Source: Pirellulales bacterium
Lineage (GTDB): Bacteria; Planctomycetota; Planctomycetia; Pirellulales; Lacipirellulaceae
NCBI GenBank assembly: GCA_016930815.1
Contig: JAFGFZ010000482.1
Coordinates: 1-49,477 of the forward strand
Direction: 5' to 3'
Length of the DNA: 49,477 nt
Positions 8,578-16,496 of the stretch are shown here, in pieces (position 1 is the first letter of the stretch; every line of letters starts with the position of its first letter). Position numbers and translations under genes: made by a program. The notes beneath the pieces were generated by a model. That model had not been told where the DNA came from. It made no database searches and saw only the letters and a program-made list of their open reading frames with translations.

Positions 8578-9441
8578 TCAACTGGCCTCTCTTGCCCAAG
8601 GCCACCATCTGACGTGAGCGGCGGCGGATGGCAAGCGGCACAAGCCGCCACCGGCGGGCCCGCGAAACCTCGAAGTCAAAACTCGCACCTGCCTATTCCT
8701 TCGCCGCCCGGATGGTATCGAATGGCCCTTGGCAATTGCGGCTGGATTTCGGCAGCAGACTTCGATGGCCGTCTCCTGCCCCACCAACTGGGCAGTCCGC
8801 TCAAAGGCAGGCCGTAACCGGGGAGCCCGAATTCGAACCGAATGCGCATCGGTTGCCAGGAAATGAACAAGCCCTTCCCGAAGCATCCATTCGGCCATCT
8901 GCTGGCTCGCCTTCCCAAAGGAACCAGTCAAGCTCCCGGCCGTCACCTGCATCAGACAGCCGCGATCCACCAAGGGACCCACAAGAGACGGTCGCCGAAG
9001 GATGCCAGCGTTCCGTTCCGGATGGGAAAGAATGCCCACAATCCCGGCGGCTGCCAAACTGTCCAGGAGCGGTTCGAGGGGCACATACAGTTCGTGCGGC
9101 AGTTCAAGCAACAGATGTCGGCCATGATCCCCAAGGGTCAGGACGTTACCAGCCAATACCTGCCGGACTAGATTTTCATCAATCCGTACATCCCCGCCCG
9201 GAAGAATGGAAATGTTGATGGATTCCTCGGCCAACGCCACAGCCAGTTCCGCTGTCCGCTGACGGATCAGCGCGCCCCGATTTTCGGAATAGTTACCTAG
9301 CTGATGGGGAGTGACAAGAATCGTGCTGATCCCGTCTTCCACGGCCATGCGGGCCATTGCTAGCGATATCGCCATGCTCCTCGCACCGTCGTCCAGCGCC
9401 GGAAGCAAATGGCAATGGATGTCAACCATCGGCTCATTCAT
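8578..9441 (-). CDS. PHP-type tyrosine-protein phosphatase, CpsB/YwqE family
   Basis: A metal-dependent phosphatase of the PHP superfamily. Relatives dephosphorylate the tyrosine kinases that control capsule or exopolysaccharide assembly. The frame is open from 9669, but the ATG at 9441 places the metal motif DIHCHLLP at residues 7-14, as in the family, giving 287 residues. Further ligand motifs are TPH (about 45-47), ELPHEL (about 113), SHPERN (about 139-144) and ATDAH (about 196-200). The last 40 residues are Arg/Gly/Trp-rich and look like an unstructured tail. No tyrosine kinase partner is visible in the window. Only three bases separate it from the HExxH protein gene downstream. Confidence 0.88.
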   Translation of the reverse strand: MNEPMVDIHCHLLPALDDGARSMAISLAMARMAVEDGISTILVTPHQLGNYSENRGALIRQRTAELAVALAEESINISILPGGDVRIDENLVRQVLAGNVLTLGDHGRHLLLELPHELYVPLEPLLDSLAAAGIVGILSHPERNAGILRRPSLVGPLVDRGCLMQVTAGSLTGSFGKASQQMAEWMLREGLVHFLATDAHSVRIRAPRLRPAFERTAQLVGQETAIEVCCRNPAAIAKGHSIPSGRRRNRQVRVLTSRFRGPAGGGLCRLPSAAAHVRWWPWAREAS

Positions 9442-9742
9442 CAAGAAACCCCGTCGATCCAAACCCAAGCCCGGATAATCCGTGATCGGCAACACCCGGT
9501 TATCGAAGTCTTGTAAAATACCCAGTTTCAGGAAGGGGGAGTATAGAGATGTCATCTTCCCCGTCAAGATGATTTCCCGCCTTCCTTCAGACGCCTTCGA
9601 GCCTTCATTCGCAACGTCGGCTAAGAGATGGAAAGACGAGTGCTCCATCAAGATTAAAATTTGGGGCAACTGTGCTTGTCAGAGGGCGCTATGCCACAGT
9701 TGGACGACTGTGGCGACACCAAGTTGGAAAGATGAAAGAGCA
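9442..9742. other. Intergenic region between csrA and the PHP phosphatase gene
   Basis: About 300 bases without a recognisable gene. An upstream in-frame extension of the phosphatase frame (to 9669) shows no family similarity and is regarded as non-coding. The notable element is a strong hairpin at 9693-9714 just after csrA. The promoter for the phosphatase gene should also lie here; no clear boxes were found. Confidence 0.5.
9693..9714 (-). terminator. 8-bp hairpin shortly after csrA
   Basis: GCCACAGT and ACTGTGGC form a perfect 8-bp stem with a 6-base loop, 28 bases after the csrA stop. There is no T-run on either side, so it may stabilise the mRNA 3' end or act as a weak terminator rather than a classical intrinsic one. 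Confidence 0.4.
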
Positions 9743-10027
9743 CTAGTCAATCAGTGAATCAACCATTGCGGGTATCGCATCACGTGCCATGTGCCCTTCG
9801 ACCACAACATACGGTTCGCGACCGCAACGAGAACGCGTTTGCGTTTTACGGGCCGGTTCCCGGTCGTATATCTCGTCAAATGATTCCAGTTCTCCACGAA
9901 GGATAGAAACGTCTCGCGGCGCCTCGATCGCAAGCGTCACGCGGGTACCAGAAATACGGCGGATAATAAGCTCAATATCATTTCCTATGCGAATACTCTC
10001 GCCAGATTTTCGAGTAAGAACCAACAT
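9743..10027 (-). CDS. csrA: Carbon storage regulator CsrA with C-terminal extension
   Basis: An RNA-binding dimer that binds GGA motifs in mRNA leaders and controls translation, including flagellar genes in many bacteria. The start at 10027 follows AAGGAGGA at a good distance and gives the canonical MLVLTRKSGESIRIG N-terminus. The core continues with IELIIRRISGTRVTLAIEAP and ends with VSILRGEL, where the conserved Arg of the RNA-binding face is kept. The protein is 94 residues, against about 60-75 for most CsrA; the extra 30 or so are a basic stretch (ARKTQTRSRCGR) and an acidic-hydrophobic tail. Frames open upstream of 10027 are non-coding leader. Paired palindromes lie in the leader at 10194-10230. 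Confidence 0.93.
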   Translation of the reverse strand: MLVLTRKSGESIRIGNDIELIIRRISGTRVTLAIEAPRDVSILRGELESFDEIYDREPARKTQTRSRCGREPYVVVEGHMARDAIPAMVDSLID

Positions 10028-10193
10028 GGCTAACAATCCTCCTTGCCTACTTGAATGGATGGCTCTGCCTGGATTGGCACAAGCTACAGCCGCGCGATGC
10101 AGCAGCCATTCCAAAAAAGCAGGCAAATCACATGCCATAAAATGCAAGACATGGCATGACCATGAAGTTTCCCGAGATCCCCAGGATTCTTTC

Positions 10194-10230
10194 ATCGGGA
10201 TTTTCCCGATAAGAGTCGGGATTATCCCGA
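10194..10230 (-). promoter_or_regulatory. Two tandem palindromes in the csrA leader region
   Basis: ATCGGGA-TTT-TCCCGAT (10194-10210) and TCGGGAT-T-ATCCCGA (10216-10230) are two 7-bp inverted repeats with nearly the same half-site, five bases apart. A further TCGGGAAA half-site lies on the minus strand at about 10168-10175. They are 167-203 bases before the csrA start. They could be paired operators for a dimeric regulator or paired RNA hairpins in the csrA leader. A terminator is unlikely because no T-run follows on the minus strand. Confidence 0.5.
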
Positions 10231-10314
10231 TAGAAAAAAAACAGGCAACCTTCATGGATTCGCGTGCTAGCATCCGGCAAGCCATCCGGTGCGTATCATT
10301 CAAAGACATGATTC

Positions 10315-11205
10315 TCAAAGTGGGACACGTCCATCATGGCCCGTTGAAGCTCGCCAGCATGCCCTGATCGCCGACGCCAAATCGTCGATCGAATAGGGCT
10401 TCCCGAGAACGGCCACAGCGCCGGCCGCGTGGGCCTTGGGAACCGTTTCGATCCGCGGGAAGTCAAGTAAGACAACAACCGGCACGGAGTGGATCTGGAT
10501 TTGGAATGCATTCAACTCAAGCTGTTCCCGCGAATCAAGTTGCCCGCCATCCCAGATTCCCGCCATGATTGCAAAAGATGGCTCTAGGAAACGATGGGGG
10601 CGATACCACCAAGTCGATGGGTAACCAACACTGGTCAGCGCATGGGTCATTGCGACATAGGTTGCATGGTCTGCAGTCGCGATAGCAATCCCAATTCCAG
10701 TATTCGTTGGGGAAGTCAACTCCCCCTGAGATCGCATCCCTGGTCCGATGGTGGGACCACCTGGCCCCCGAAGAATATCCCTTCCGGCCAGGATCCGATC
10801 CTGATCGGTTGCCGTGCGGGGCATATCCCAAATGGGTGGATAGCCTGCTGCCAACGCCGCGATTTGACGTTCCCACCACATAGGCCAGTGATACCACCAC
10901 ACGCGGGCATCGGCCGGCCAGGGGTGTCCGGTCCGGGTTTCTCCCTCACACCAGGATCCGAGCAGGGCAATGATCTTGATCAGCGGTGCGATGCGGCACA
11001 AGGCTTCGATCTGACTGCTTGGAAACTGGCCGGGGTAGGCCGCGGCGATAACCGCCAGTTGCGGCAAGGAATCCGCCGATTGCAAAAGGGCCTCTGCTGC
11101 TTCCACGTCGGGTACCTGTTTCACCCGGGCCGAATGCAGCAGGATCGAATGGACCATTTGGAATTCGGGTCGCGCCGTGTCGCCAATGAGTAGCAAATCA
11201 AGCAT
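10315..11205 (-). CDS. Tandem degenerate receiver-like protein
   Basis: A 296-residue protein that reads like two response-regulator receiver folds in tandem without an output domain. The first half has LLLIGD at the start and PQLAVIAAAYPG where the phosphoacceptor Asp would be (Ala instead). The second half ends with PVVVLLDFPR and AGAVAVLGKPYSIDDL, the receiver G-x-x-x-K-P signature with its Lys. Its Asp position reads PSFAIMAGIW, again without Asp. A Trp-rich linker (VWWYHWPMWW) joins the halves. It is probably a phosphorylation-independent partner protein. Its start overlaps the stop of the HTH-IIA gene by one base, so the two are coupled. Confidence 0.6.
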   Translation of the reverse strand: MLDLLLIGDTARPEFQMVHSILLHSARVKQVPDVEAAEALLQSADSLPQLAVIAAAYPGQFPSSQIEALCRIAPLIKIIALLGSWCEGETRTGHPWPADARVWWYHWPMWWERQIAALAAGYPPIWDMPRTATDQDRILAGRDILRGPGGPTIGPGMRSQGELTSPTNTGIGIAIATADHATYVAMTHALTSVGYPSTWWYRPHRFLEPSFAIMAGIWDGGQLDSREQLELNAFQIQIHSVPVVVLLDFPRIETVPKAHAAGAVAVLGKPYSIDDLASAIRACWRASTGHDGRVPL

Positions 11206-11909
11206 CAGCCCAGTTCGTCATCCCGTGCGGTAATCAACGCATGAATCGCTGCGGCATCCGGCGCGTCATGCAGTTCTTCCACCAGGGCCGTATCGTGGAT
11301 CAGTCGGCTAATCCGGGCCAGGATCCGAAGGTGTTCATGATCGGTTGTGGAACAGATCAAGAAAAACACGTCGGTCAAGGTACGGTTTCCAAACGGGATC
11401 CCGCTCGGAGAGATCCCTAACGACAAGACGGCTTCCTCTAAAATCCGTCCCATGGGCCGTCGTGGGTGGAGGAGGGCAACACCGTTATCCAAAGCGGTCG
11501 TATGCATCGCCTCCCGCGCCCGGACGGCATCGGCCATTGCCACGGGATCCCACAACCGGCCAGTCGACGCAGCTAACTCCGCCATCTGATGGATAACACT
11601 ATTCTGGGTTTTGGCGGGAAGGGGAACGGCAATGGCTTCCAATGGTAGTAGATCAACCATCCGGATCGATGTCGCCGTCGTGGCCTCTTCCGACTGTTCG
11701 AGCATATCCTCCATCTCGGCGAGCTCGCCATCACTGGAGATTCCCATCCGCTCTTCAAGCCAGTGATGGATATCCGCCCGTGCAAAACGCCACTGCCCGC
11801 CCACACGGCGTCCCGGCAGATTGCCGCGATCGGCTAACTTGGCAATTTTGGCCGGCATCATGTGCAAATACGCGGCCAGACCGTCCACATCAAAAAATTG
11901 GTCCGCCAT
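11205..11909 (-). CDS. HTH (excisionase-like) and PTS IIA fusion regulator
   Basis: A 234-residue fusion. Residues about 5-53 form a MerR/excisionase-type DNA-binding winged helix (FFDVDGLAAYLHMMPAKIAK ... RRVGGQWRFARADIHHWLEE). Residues about 86-230 are a PTS EIIA domain of the fructose/nitrogen type. The phosphoacceptor His is in VALLHPRRP (about H148), preceded by REAMHTTALDNG, which replaces the usual RE-x3-STGIG block. No EI, HPr or sugar permease is visible nearby, so a regulatory role is more likely than transport. In the EIIA-Ntr scheme the phosphorylation state would report nitrogen or carbon status. It is coupled to the receiver-like gene and lies upstream of csrA. Confidence 0.82.
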   Translation of the reverse strand: MADQFFDVDGLAAYLHMMPAKIAKLADRGNLPGRRVGGQWRFARADIHHWLEERMGISSDGELAEMEDMLEQSEEATTATSIRMVDLLPLEAIAVPLPAKTQNSVIHQMAELAASTGRLWDPVAMADAVRAREAMHTTALDNGVALLHPRRPMGRILEEAVLSLGISPSGIPFGNRTLTDVFFLICSTTDHEHLRILARISRLIHDTALVEELHDAPDAAAIHALITARDDELG

Positions 11910-11951
11910 CAGATAATTGGGGGGGGGAATTTAGGAACCGCTGATTTCAAC

Positions 11952-13580
11952 TCATTCGGGGACAAAACTTTGGCGAACCGAGACCTGGCGGGGAAGGCGG
12001 CTGTCTCGCTCGAAGACGCGAAGCGTCACCTGCACGCCACGGAGTGGAACCGCGTAGGGGGGACTGGTCTCCCGTTCACCCATGTCGTCCACGCCAAACT
12101 GATTGTCGTTGTCGATACCATCGGTCCCCTCGTCAACGCCTGTAAAGACATTGTTGTCCCCGTCGCGGTTGTCTTGATCGAGGCCATCCGTCTCGTAGTG
12201 GTACGACCAGGTATCGTAAACGGCATGGATGAACGGAAGCGGGTAGTTGAGTAATCCCGACTTGGGATGGATTTGCATCGAAAAGATAGAAAGTGGATCG
12301 AAAGTAGCCTGGTCCCACCGTTCCGACCGGCCGCCGAAGGCGACATTATATCCCAAATCGACATACGCTCCCTGGCCAAGATAGGAAACGGTGTTTGCTA
12401 CGGTACCCCACGCCGGATCGCCAGGTTTCACGGCGATCGGCACCGACGGCGTGCCAGCATTCCGAATCGGCGACTTGGGATCATACACGCGAATATCAAA
12501 CGCCAGGACATCCGTTAGAACGATGTCCTCGCCGGCGCGATTCTCCGTGTTCTCCGGTAAGGGCCTGTATTCGGAATCGTTGTTGGTATAGAAACGCTCG
12601 AACGGATAGCCGAATGGATGCAGCGGGCTTGCATTTAAAGTTGGATTGAACAGACGAATCACCGATAGATCCATCGCGTGCGGGAATCCAACATTCGGAT
12701 TCGAAGGATCATATTGGTGAGCAAACCGGTTTTCCCGTTTCGTGAGATCGGCCAGTGTGTTGGGGATCCATTGATCGCCTTCAAGGCGGGCTGAGATATC
12801 ATACCGCTGATAGAACATTCGGAATAATCTATCCGGGTGTGTTGCAGGAATCGAAGGGTGTAGAAGTGAACTGTTCGTCGGCAAATTCACCCACGGCGCG
12901 ATGAGCAGGACGCGGCGGTAGACCGTCCGCAGGCCCGGTTCGCCCAGGGAACCGTCCAACGGATTCTCTACGGCAAACCAAATAATTTCGGCCAGGTTCG
13001 ATTCGATCGTCCCATTGCCAAAGCGTCCAACAAACGGTTCGCCATCACTGCGGACGGTCAACGCGAGGATATCGTCATAGTCACCAAGGCCGTTTGGAAA
13101 AGCGGTTGGGATCAGCGTGTCCTTATCGATCGCCCCTCGAGGGACAAGCGACGTGTTGCCATCCAATTCACCATTTCCAGTTCCCGGATCGCCATCGGTG
13201 AGATAGCTCGGCAATGAATCATTGAGCGGGCCCTCGATCATTTCAAAGTATCCCGCGCCGGCTTCCGGTTGCATCCATGGCAAGGTGGGGCAGGTCGCGC
13301 CAGCCAGATCGTTTTGCAATAACTGGCGGCCGGAGCGGAGCATGCCGGACATTTCGATGGCCGCGCGACGTTTGTTCACACTATCGCTGACGCGGGCAAA
13401 GACATTCACGACCGCGGCCATCATGATGAGCGAAATGGCCATGGTCACGAGCATTTCGACAATGGTCAAGCCGTTGGGTGTTTGAGGTTTCCGAACAGGG
13501 ACCGGCACCGGAATCGGCCGCCACCACGCCAGCAGTCGCCGGAGTATTTCTCCAAGAGAAGCCAAGAATGATTGTCGCAT
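11952..13580 (-). CDS. Long pseudopilin-like protein with type IV N-methylation motif
   Basis: The ATG at 13580 gives 542 residues. After a 37-residue basic/Pro-rich leader comes a prepilin cleavage site, PNG followed by LTIVEMLVTMAIS with Glu at +5, and a hydrophobic helix up to about residue 60. This is the class III signal of type II secretion and type IV pilus pseudopilins, closest in layout to PulJ/GspJ. The large exported part has no obvious catalytic motif. Near the C-terminus lies an Asp/Asn-rich run (DGLDQDNRDGDNN, then DGIDNDNQFGVDD), which resembles calcium-binding thrombospondin-3-like repeats. Such long pseudopilins are common in planctomycetes. An upstream extension to 13778 is considered non-coding. 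Confidence 0.8.
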   Translation of the reverse strand: MRQSFLASLGEILRRLLAWWRPIPVPVPVRKPQTPNGLTIVEMLVTMAISLIMMAAVVNVFARVSDSVNKRRAAIEMSGMLRSGRQLLQNDLAGATCPTLPWMQPEAGAGYFEMIEGPLNDSLPSYLTDGDPGTGNGELDGNTSLVPRGAIDKDTLIPTAFPNGLGDYDDILALTVRSDGEPFVGRFGNGTIESNLAEIIWFAVENPLDGSLGEPGLRTVYRRVLLIAPWVNLPTNSSLLHPSIPATHPDRLFRMFYQRYDISARLEGDQWIPNTLADLTKRENRFAHQYDPSNPNVGFPHAMDLSVIRLFNPTLNASPLHPFGYPFERFYTNNDSEYRPLPENTENRAGEDIVLTDVLAFDIRVYDPKSPIRNAGTPSVPIAVKPGDPAWGTVANTVSYLGQGAYVDLGYNVAFGGRSERWDQATFDPLSIFSMQIHPKSGLLNYPLPFIHAVYDTWSYHYETDGLDQDNRDGDNNVFTGVDEGTDGIDNDNQFGVDDMGERETSPPYAVPLRGVQVTLRVFERDSRLPRQVSVRQSFVPE

Positions 13581-13927
13581 GAATCCAATTGCTCCGTTCC
13601 CGGACAGCCAGCCCCACGCTTTTAGCCCGTTCCTTCCATTCGACCGCGCCAGTCCGTCTGTGTCAAGAAAAGAGGCCCGTAAACCCTCTTCTCCTATTAT
13701 AGTCAAAGGTTGACGTCCAAGAAGTGGCCCAGGAACGCCACGTTTTTCGGCAATCCCCGGAACACCGCCCTCCCCCAACGCTGTTGAGGATTATTCTTAG
13801 TCAACAAACCAGACCGAGCAAACAGAGCGTTCATTCTCCGCTGTCTCCGTTGCCTTCTGTTCAAAAATGGACAGCCCACGATGCGGCACCGGCCACGATG
13901 GCAACTCATTCCACTCGGAGCGTAAAA
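13581..13927. other. Intergenic region with candidate promoter for the pseudopilin gene
   Basis: The 347 bases hold no recognisable gene. On the minus strand a perfect TATAAT (complement of 13696-13701) lies about 116 bases before the pseudopilin start, without a good -35 at 16-18 bases. Downstream of it an AAGAGG/CCTCTT hairpin followed by TTCTT could form in the leader. Function of both is inferred only. Confidence 0.4.
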
Positions 13928-14950
13928 CTACATCGCGTCACACTCCGTGTTCCGTTTCCATTCCACGACTTCGCGGATCACATCATCGATTCCATATTGG
14001 GTGTGGAAATGAATTGTATGGCGGAGTTTATCGAGGCACGGGATCCGGACATGGACATCTTCGAAATCACTCGAATAGGCCTTCGCGTACGATTCGAAGA
14101 CAACTTTGAGCGATGGATCAACGGCCGCGATTACCTTTTCAGCCAGTGCAAGGATCCGGATCGGTTCATCGCTGCCGATATTGAAAACTTGGCCAATTGC
14201 CCGGGGTGTATTCATCAAGGCAATGACCATTTGGCACAGATCGGCAACATGAACAAAGCAACGGATTTGTTCCCCATCGTTGTGCACGACTAGCGGTTGA
14301 CCTGCGAGAGCCGCGTCGATGAAACGGGGGAGGACCATCCCATAATCTGCCCTTTGCCGGGGCCCAATCACATTAAAGAACCGCCCAACCACAACCGGGA
14401 GATTCCGTTGGCGGTGATATGCGATTGCCAGGAATTCATCCATGGCCTTTGCGGCACCGTAGGACCATCGCGCTCGGTTGGTCGGGCCGATGACCAGATC
14501 GGCATCCTCGGCCCAGGGCCAGGCCGGATTTTTACCATAGACTTCGCTACTGCTTGCGATAAAGAGCTGCACCTGTTGGCCGGCGTCATGCAAGCGAGCC
14601 AGTTCGGCCAACATCGATTGAACCGGCACAATATTCCGCTCGATGGAATCGATCGGATCGTCGGCGATGCGCCGCACACCAACTGCTGCGGCAAGATGGT
14701 AGACATCATCCGCTTCGCGCAGGAGACGCCGCATCAGAGGAAGATCGTTCACGGAACCGCGGACGTATTCGAAATCCCAATGGTCATAAATCGCAGCAAG
14801 ATTATCGACCAGGCCCGTCGATTCGTCGTCGATCACCACAACATGCTGCCCCCGCTCCAGGAGTGCTTCGGCCAGATGACTCCCAATAAATCCCGCCCCA
14901 CCCGTAATGAGCGCTGAACGCGCGATATTGATGTTCCTCGTAGAATCCAT
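13928..14950 (-). CDS. NAD-dependent epimerase/dehydratase (extended SDR, nucleotide sugar)
   Basis: A 340-residue extended short-chain dehydrogenase acting on nucleotide sugars, of the GalE/UDP-glucuronate decarboxylase type. The NAD motif GGAGFIG is at about 17-23, the acidic residue binding the ribose is in VIDDES (about 40-44), YHLAA at about 84-88, SSSEVYG (about 133-139), and the catalytic Tyr and Lys are Y164 and K168 in YGAAK. RFFNVIGPRQ and the substrate block ending in RCFVHVADL are also present. The exact sugar cannot be read. It follows terC by 24 bases on the same strand, so they may share a transcript. It could feed exopolysaccharide or lipopolysaccharide synthesis. Confidence 0.9.
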   Translation of the reverse strand: MDSTRNINIARSALITGGAGFIGSHLAEALLERGQHVVVIDDESTGLVDNLAAIYDHWDFEYVRGSVNDLPLMRRLLREADDVYHLAAAVGVRRIADDPIDSIERNIVPVQSMLAELARLHDAGQQVQLFIASSSEVYGKNPAWPWAEDADLVIGPTNRARWSYGAAKAMDEFLAIAYHRQRNLPVVVGRFFNVIGPRQRADYGMVLPRFIDAALAGQPLVVHNDGEQIRCFVHVADLCQMVIALMNTPRAIGQVFNIGSDEPIRILALAEKVIAAVDPSLKVVFESYAKAYSSDFEDVHVRIPCLDKLRHTIHFHTQYGIDDVIREVVEWKRNTECDAM

Positions 14951-14974
14951 GATGGACCAGTGCCGATTCGTATT

Positions 14975-15976
14975 TTATTTCTGCAACTTGGAAGCATCCC
15001 GCCTTCCCACAACAACCGATGCCAGAATCGACGTGCCGAGCAGCATGGCAACGATGACGAGCGATGTCACGGGTAAAACTTCCCAGTGAAACCACACTTT
15101 GACAATCATCTTCAGTCCGATGAAACAAAGCACGCCGCTGAGCCCATAGTTCAGGTATCGAAACATATTCATGATCCCAGCTAGAAGGAAATACAAGGCT
15201 CGAAGGCCCATGATAGCAAAAACATTGGAAGTAAAGACAATAAAAAACCGTTGCGGCCCCGCATCCACCACCCCAAAAATAGCCGGCACGCTATCGACGG
15301 CAAACAGGACATCCGTGCTCTCGACCACGAGGAGAACCAAAAACGCAGTCGTTGCGTAGATCCTACCATTCTGGCGAATAAAGAACCGGTCGCCATGTTC
15401 TCCTTCCGCAACGCGAAGGTATTTCCTGGCAAGGCGCAAAATGAAATTTTTCGCCGGGTCGGCCTTTTTTTCGTGCGAAATTGCCAGCTTGATTCCCGTG
15501 TAGATAAGAAATAAGCCAAAGACAACAAACAGCCACTCAAAATGTTCAAACAGCTTTCCAGCCGCGAGAATGAACGTGAGGCGCATCATAATGGCGCCCA
15601 GAATTCCCCAGAACAGGATCCGGTATTGATGTTTCAATGGGATATGGAAGTAGGAAAAGATAATGGCGAAGACGAATACGTTATCCATCGATAACGACCA
15701 TTCGACGAGATAGCCGGTCAAGAACTGCAGGGCGGCGCGGCGCCCCCATTCGATCTCAACCCAGATACAAAAACCTAACGCAAGGCTCGTCCAGAAGACC
15801 GTCCAGACAGCCGACTCCCTGAGCGTCGGTTCATGCGATTTCCGGTGGAAAACGGTCATATCGAGGATGAGCAAGATCGCCACTGCGATGCAGAAGATCA
15901 CCCAATAGGAAAAGGGAACACCCTGGGAGACATCCGTTGCCGCGAAATGACCAAGTTGAGCAAGTGAAAAGGGCAT
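14975..15976 (-). CDS. TerC/Alx family integral membrane protein
   Basis: A 333-residue inner-membrane protein with about nine predicted helices. Family signatures are SMDNVFVFAIIF (Asp about 98) and VESTDVLFAVDSVPAI (Asp about 222 and 228), the conserved acidic residues in membrane segments. A cytoplasmic loop rich in Lys and Arg (about 168-206) lies between the halves. Relatives include Alx and TerC, linked to manganese export, pH stress or metal loading of exported proteins. The leader was checked for the manganese riboswitch common before such genes; its conserved GGGGAGUA-type core was not found. Confidence 0.92.
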   Translation of the reverse strand: MPFSLAQLGHFAATDVSQGVPFSYWVIFCIAVAILLILDMTVFHRKSHEPTLRESAVWTVFWTSLALGFCIWVEIEWGRRAALQFLTGYLVEWSLSMDNVFVFAIIFSYFHIPLKHQYRILFWGILGAIMMRLTFILAAGKLFEHFEWLFVVFGLFLIYTGIKLAISHEKKADPAKNFILRLARKYLRVAEGEHGDRFFIRQNGRIYATTAFLVLLVVESTDVLFAVDSVPAIFGVVDAGPQRFFIVFTSNVFAIMGLRALYFLLAGIMNMFRYLNYGLSGVLCFIGLKMIVKVWFHWEVLPVTSLVIVAMLLGTSILASVVVGRRDASKLQK

Positions 15977-16496
15977 GGTTGGATAGTCCTAATTTGTCTG
16001 GAACAGTCGCAACGGGCGCGCGTTTTCTCCATCCTTATGGTTGGAGGGTTGTGCCCCCGATCCGGGAAGTGGGAGGAACGGATCCCAAGGGGACCATGAT
16101 AGGGCCTTATTAAACGAGCGGCAACTACTGGCCATAGAACGAGTTCGGCCACACCGACCGGCCGTTTTACCGGAACCGATATCCATAAGTCACAAACCGG
16201 CCCGAAGTACTAGCATGGAAAGTCCCGTTTTTTCTCTTCCTTGCCTGTTCTTTGGGATGGAAAGCGTCACGATCGATCCTCGCGCCGTCCATGGACCGGG
16301 GTAACGGTAGGGAACCCTGTTTTTGGCGTGGATAAAACCAAAACCTGAATTGATTCACGGCAGAACCATCCAAAAACTGCTTCTAGCAATTGGCCGCGGG
16401 AAATGGATAATGAATGAATCAGGTACTCGGCTCGTTGATAGCCTGGTTCTTTATGTATTCTCTCGTTTTTCGGAACAGAAAGTGGAGCCTATTCCA
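15977..16496. other. Divergent promoter region between terC-like and TPR genes
   Basis: The 520 bases contain no convincing gene; the TPR frame is open back to 16323 but the exported protein fits a start at 16497. A weak hairpin with T-run on the plus strand (CGGCC/GGCCG followed by TTTT, 16146-16168) is visible. TTGATA and TATTCT spaced by about 15 bases (about 16436-16462) are a possible but suboptimal promoter for the TPR gene. Confidence 0.4.

Noticed and set aside
13928-15976. Complete polysaccharide gene cluster
   Set aside because: Only one nucleotide-sugar enzyme is present; no glycosyltransferase, flippase or tyrosine kinase is nearby.
15977-16180. Manganese (yybP-ykoY) riboswitch before the TerC-like gene
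   Set aside because: The family is often so regulated, but the conserved GGGGAGUA-type core and paired elements were not found on the minus strand.
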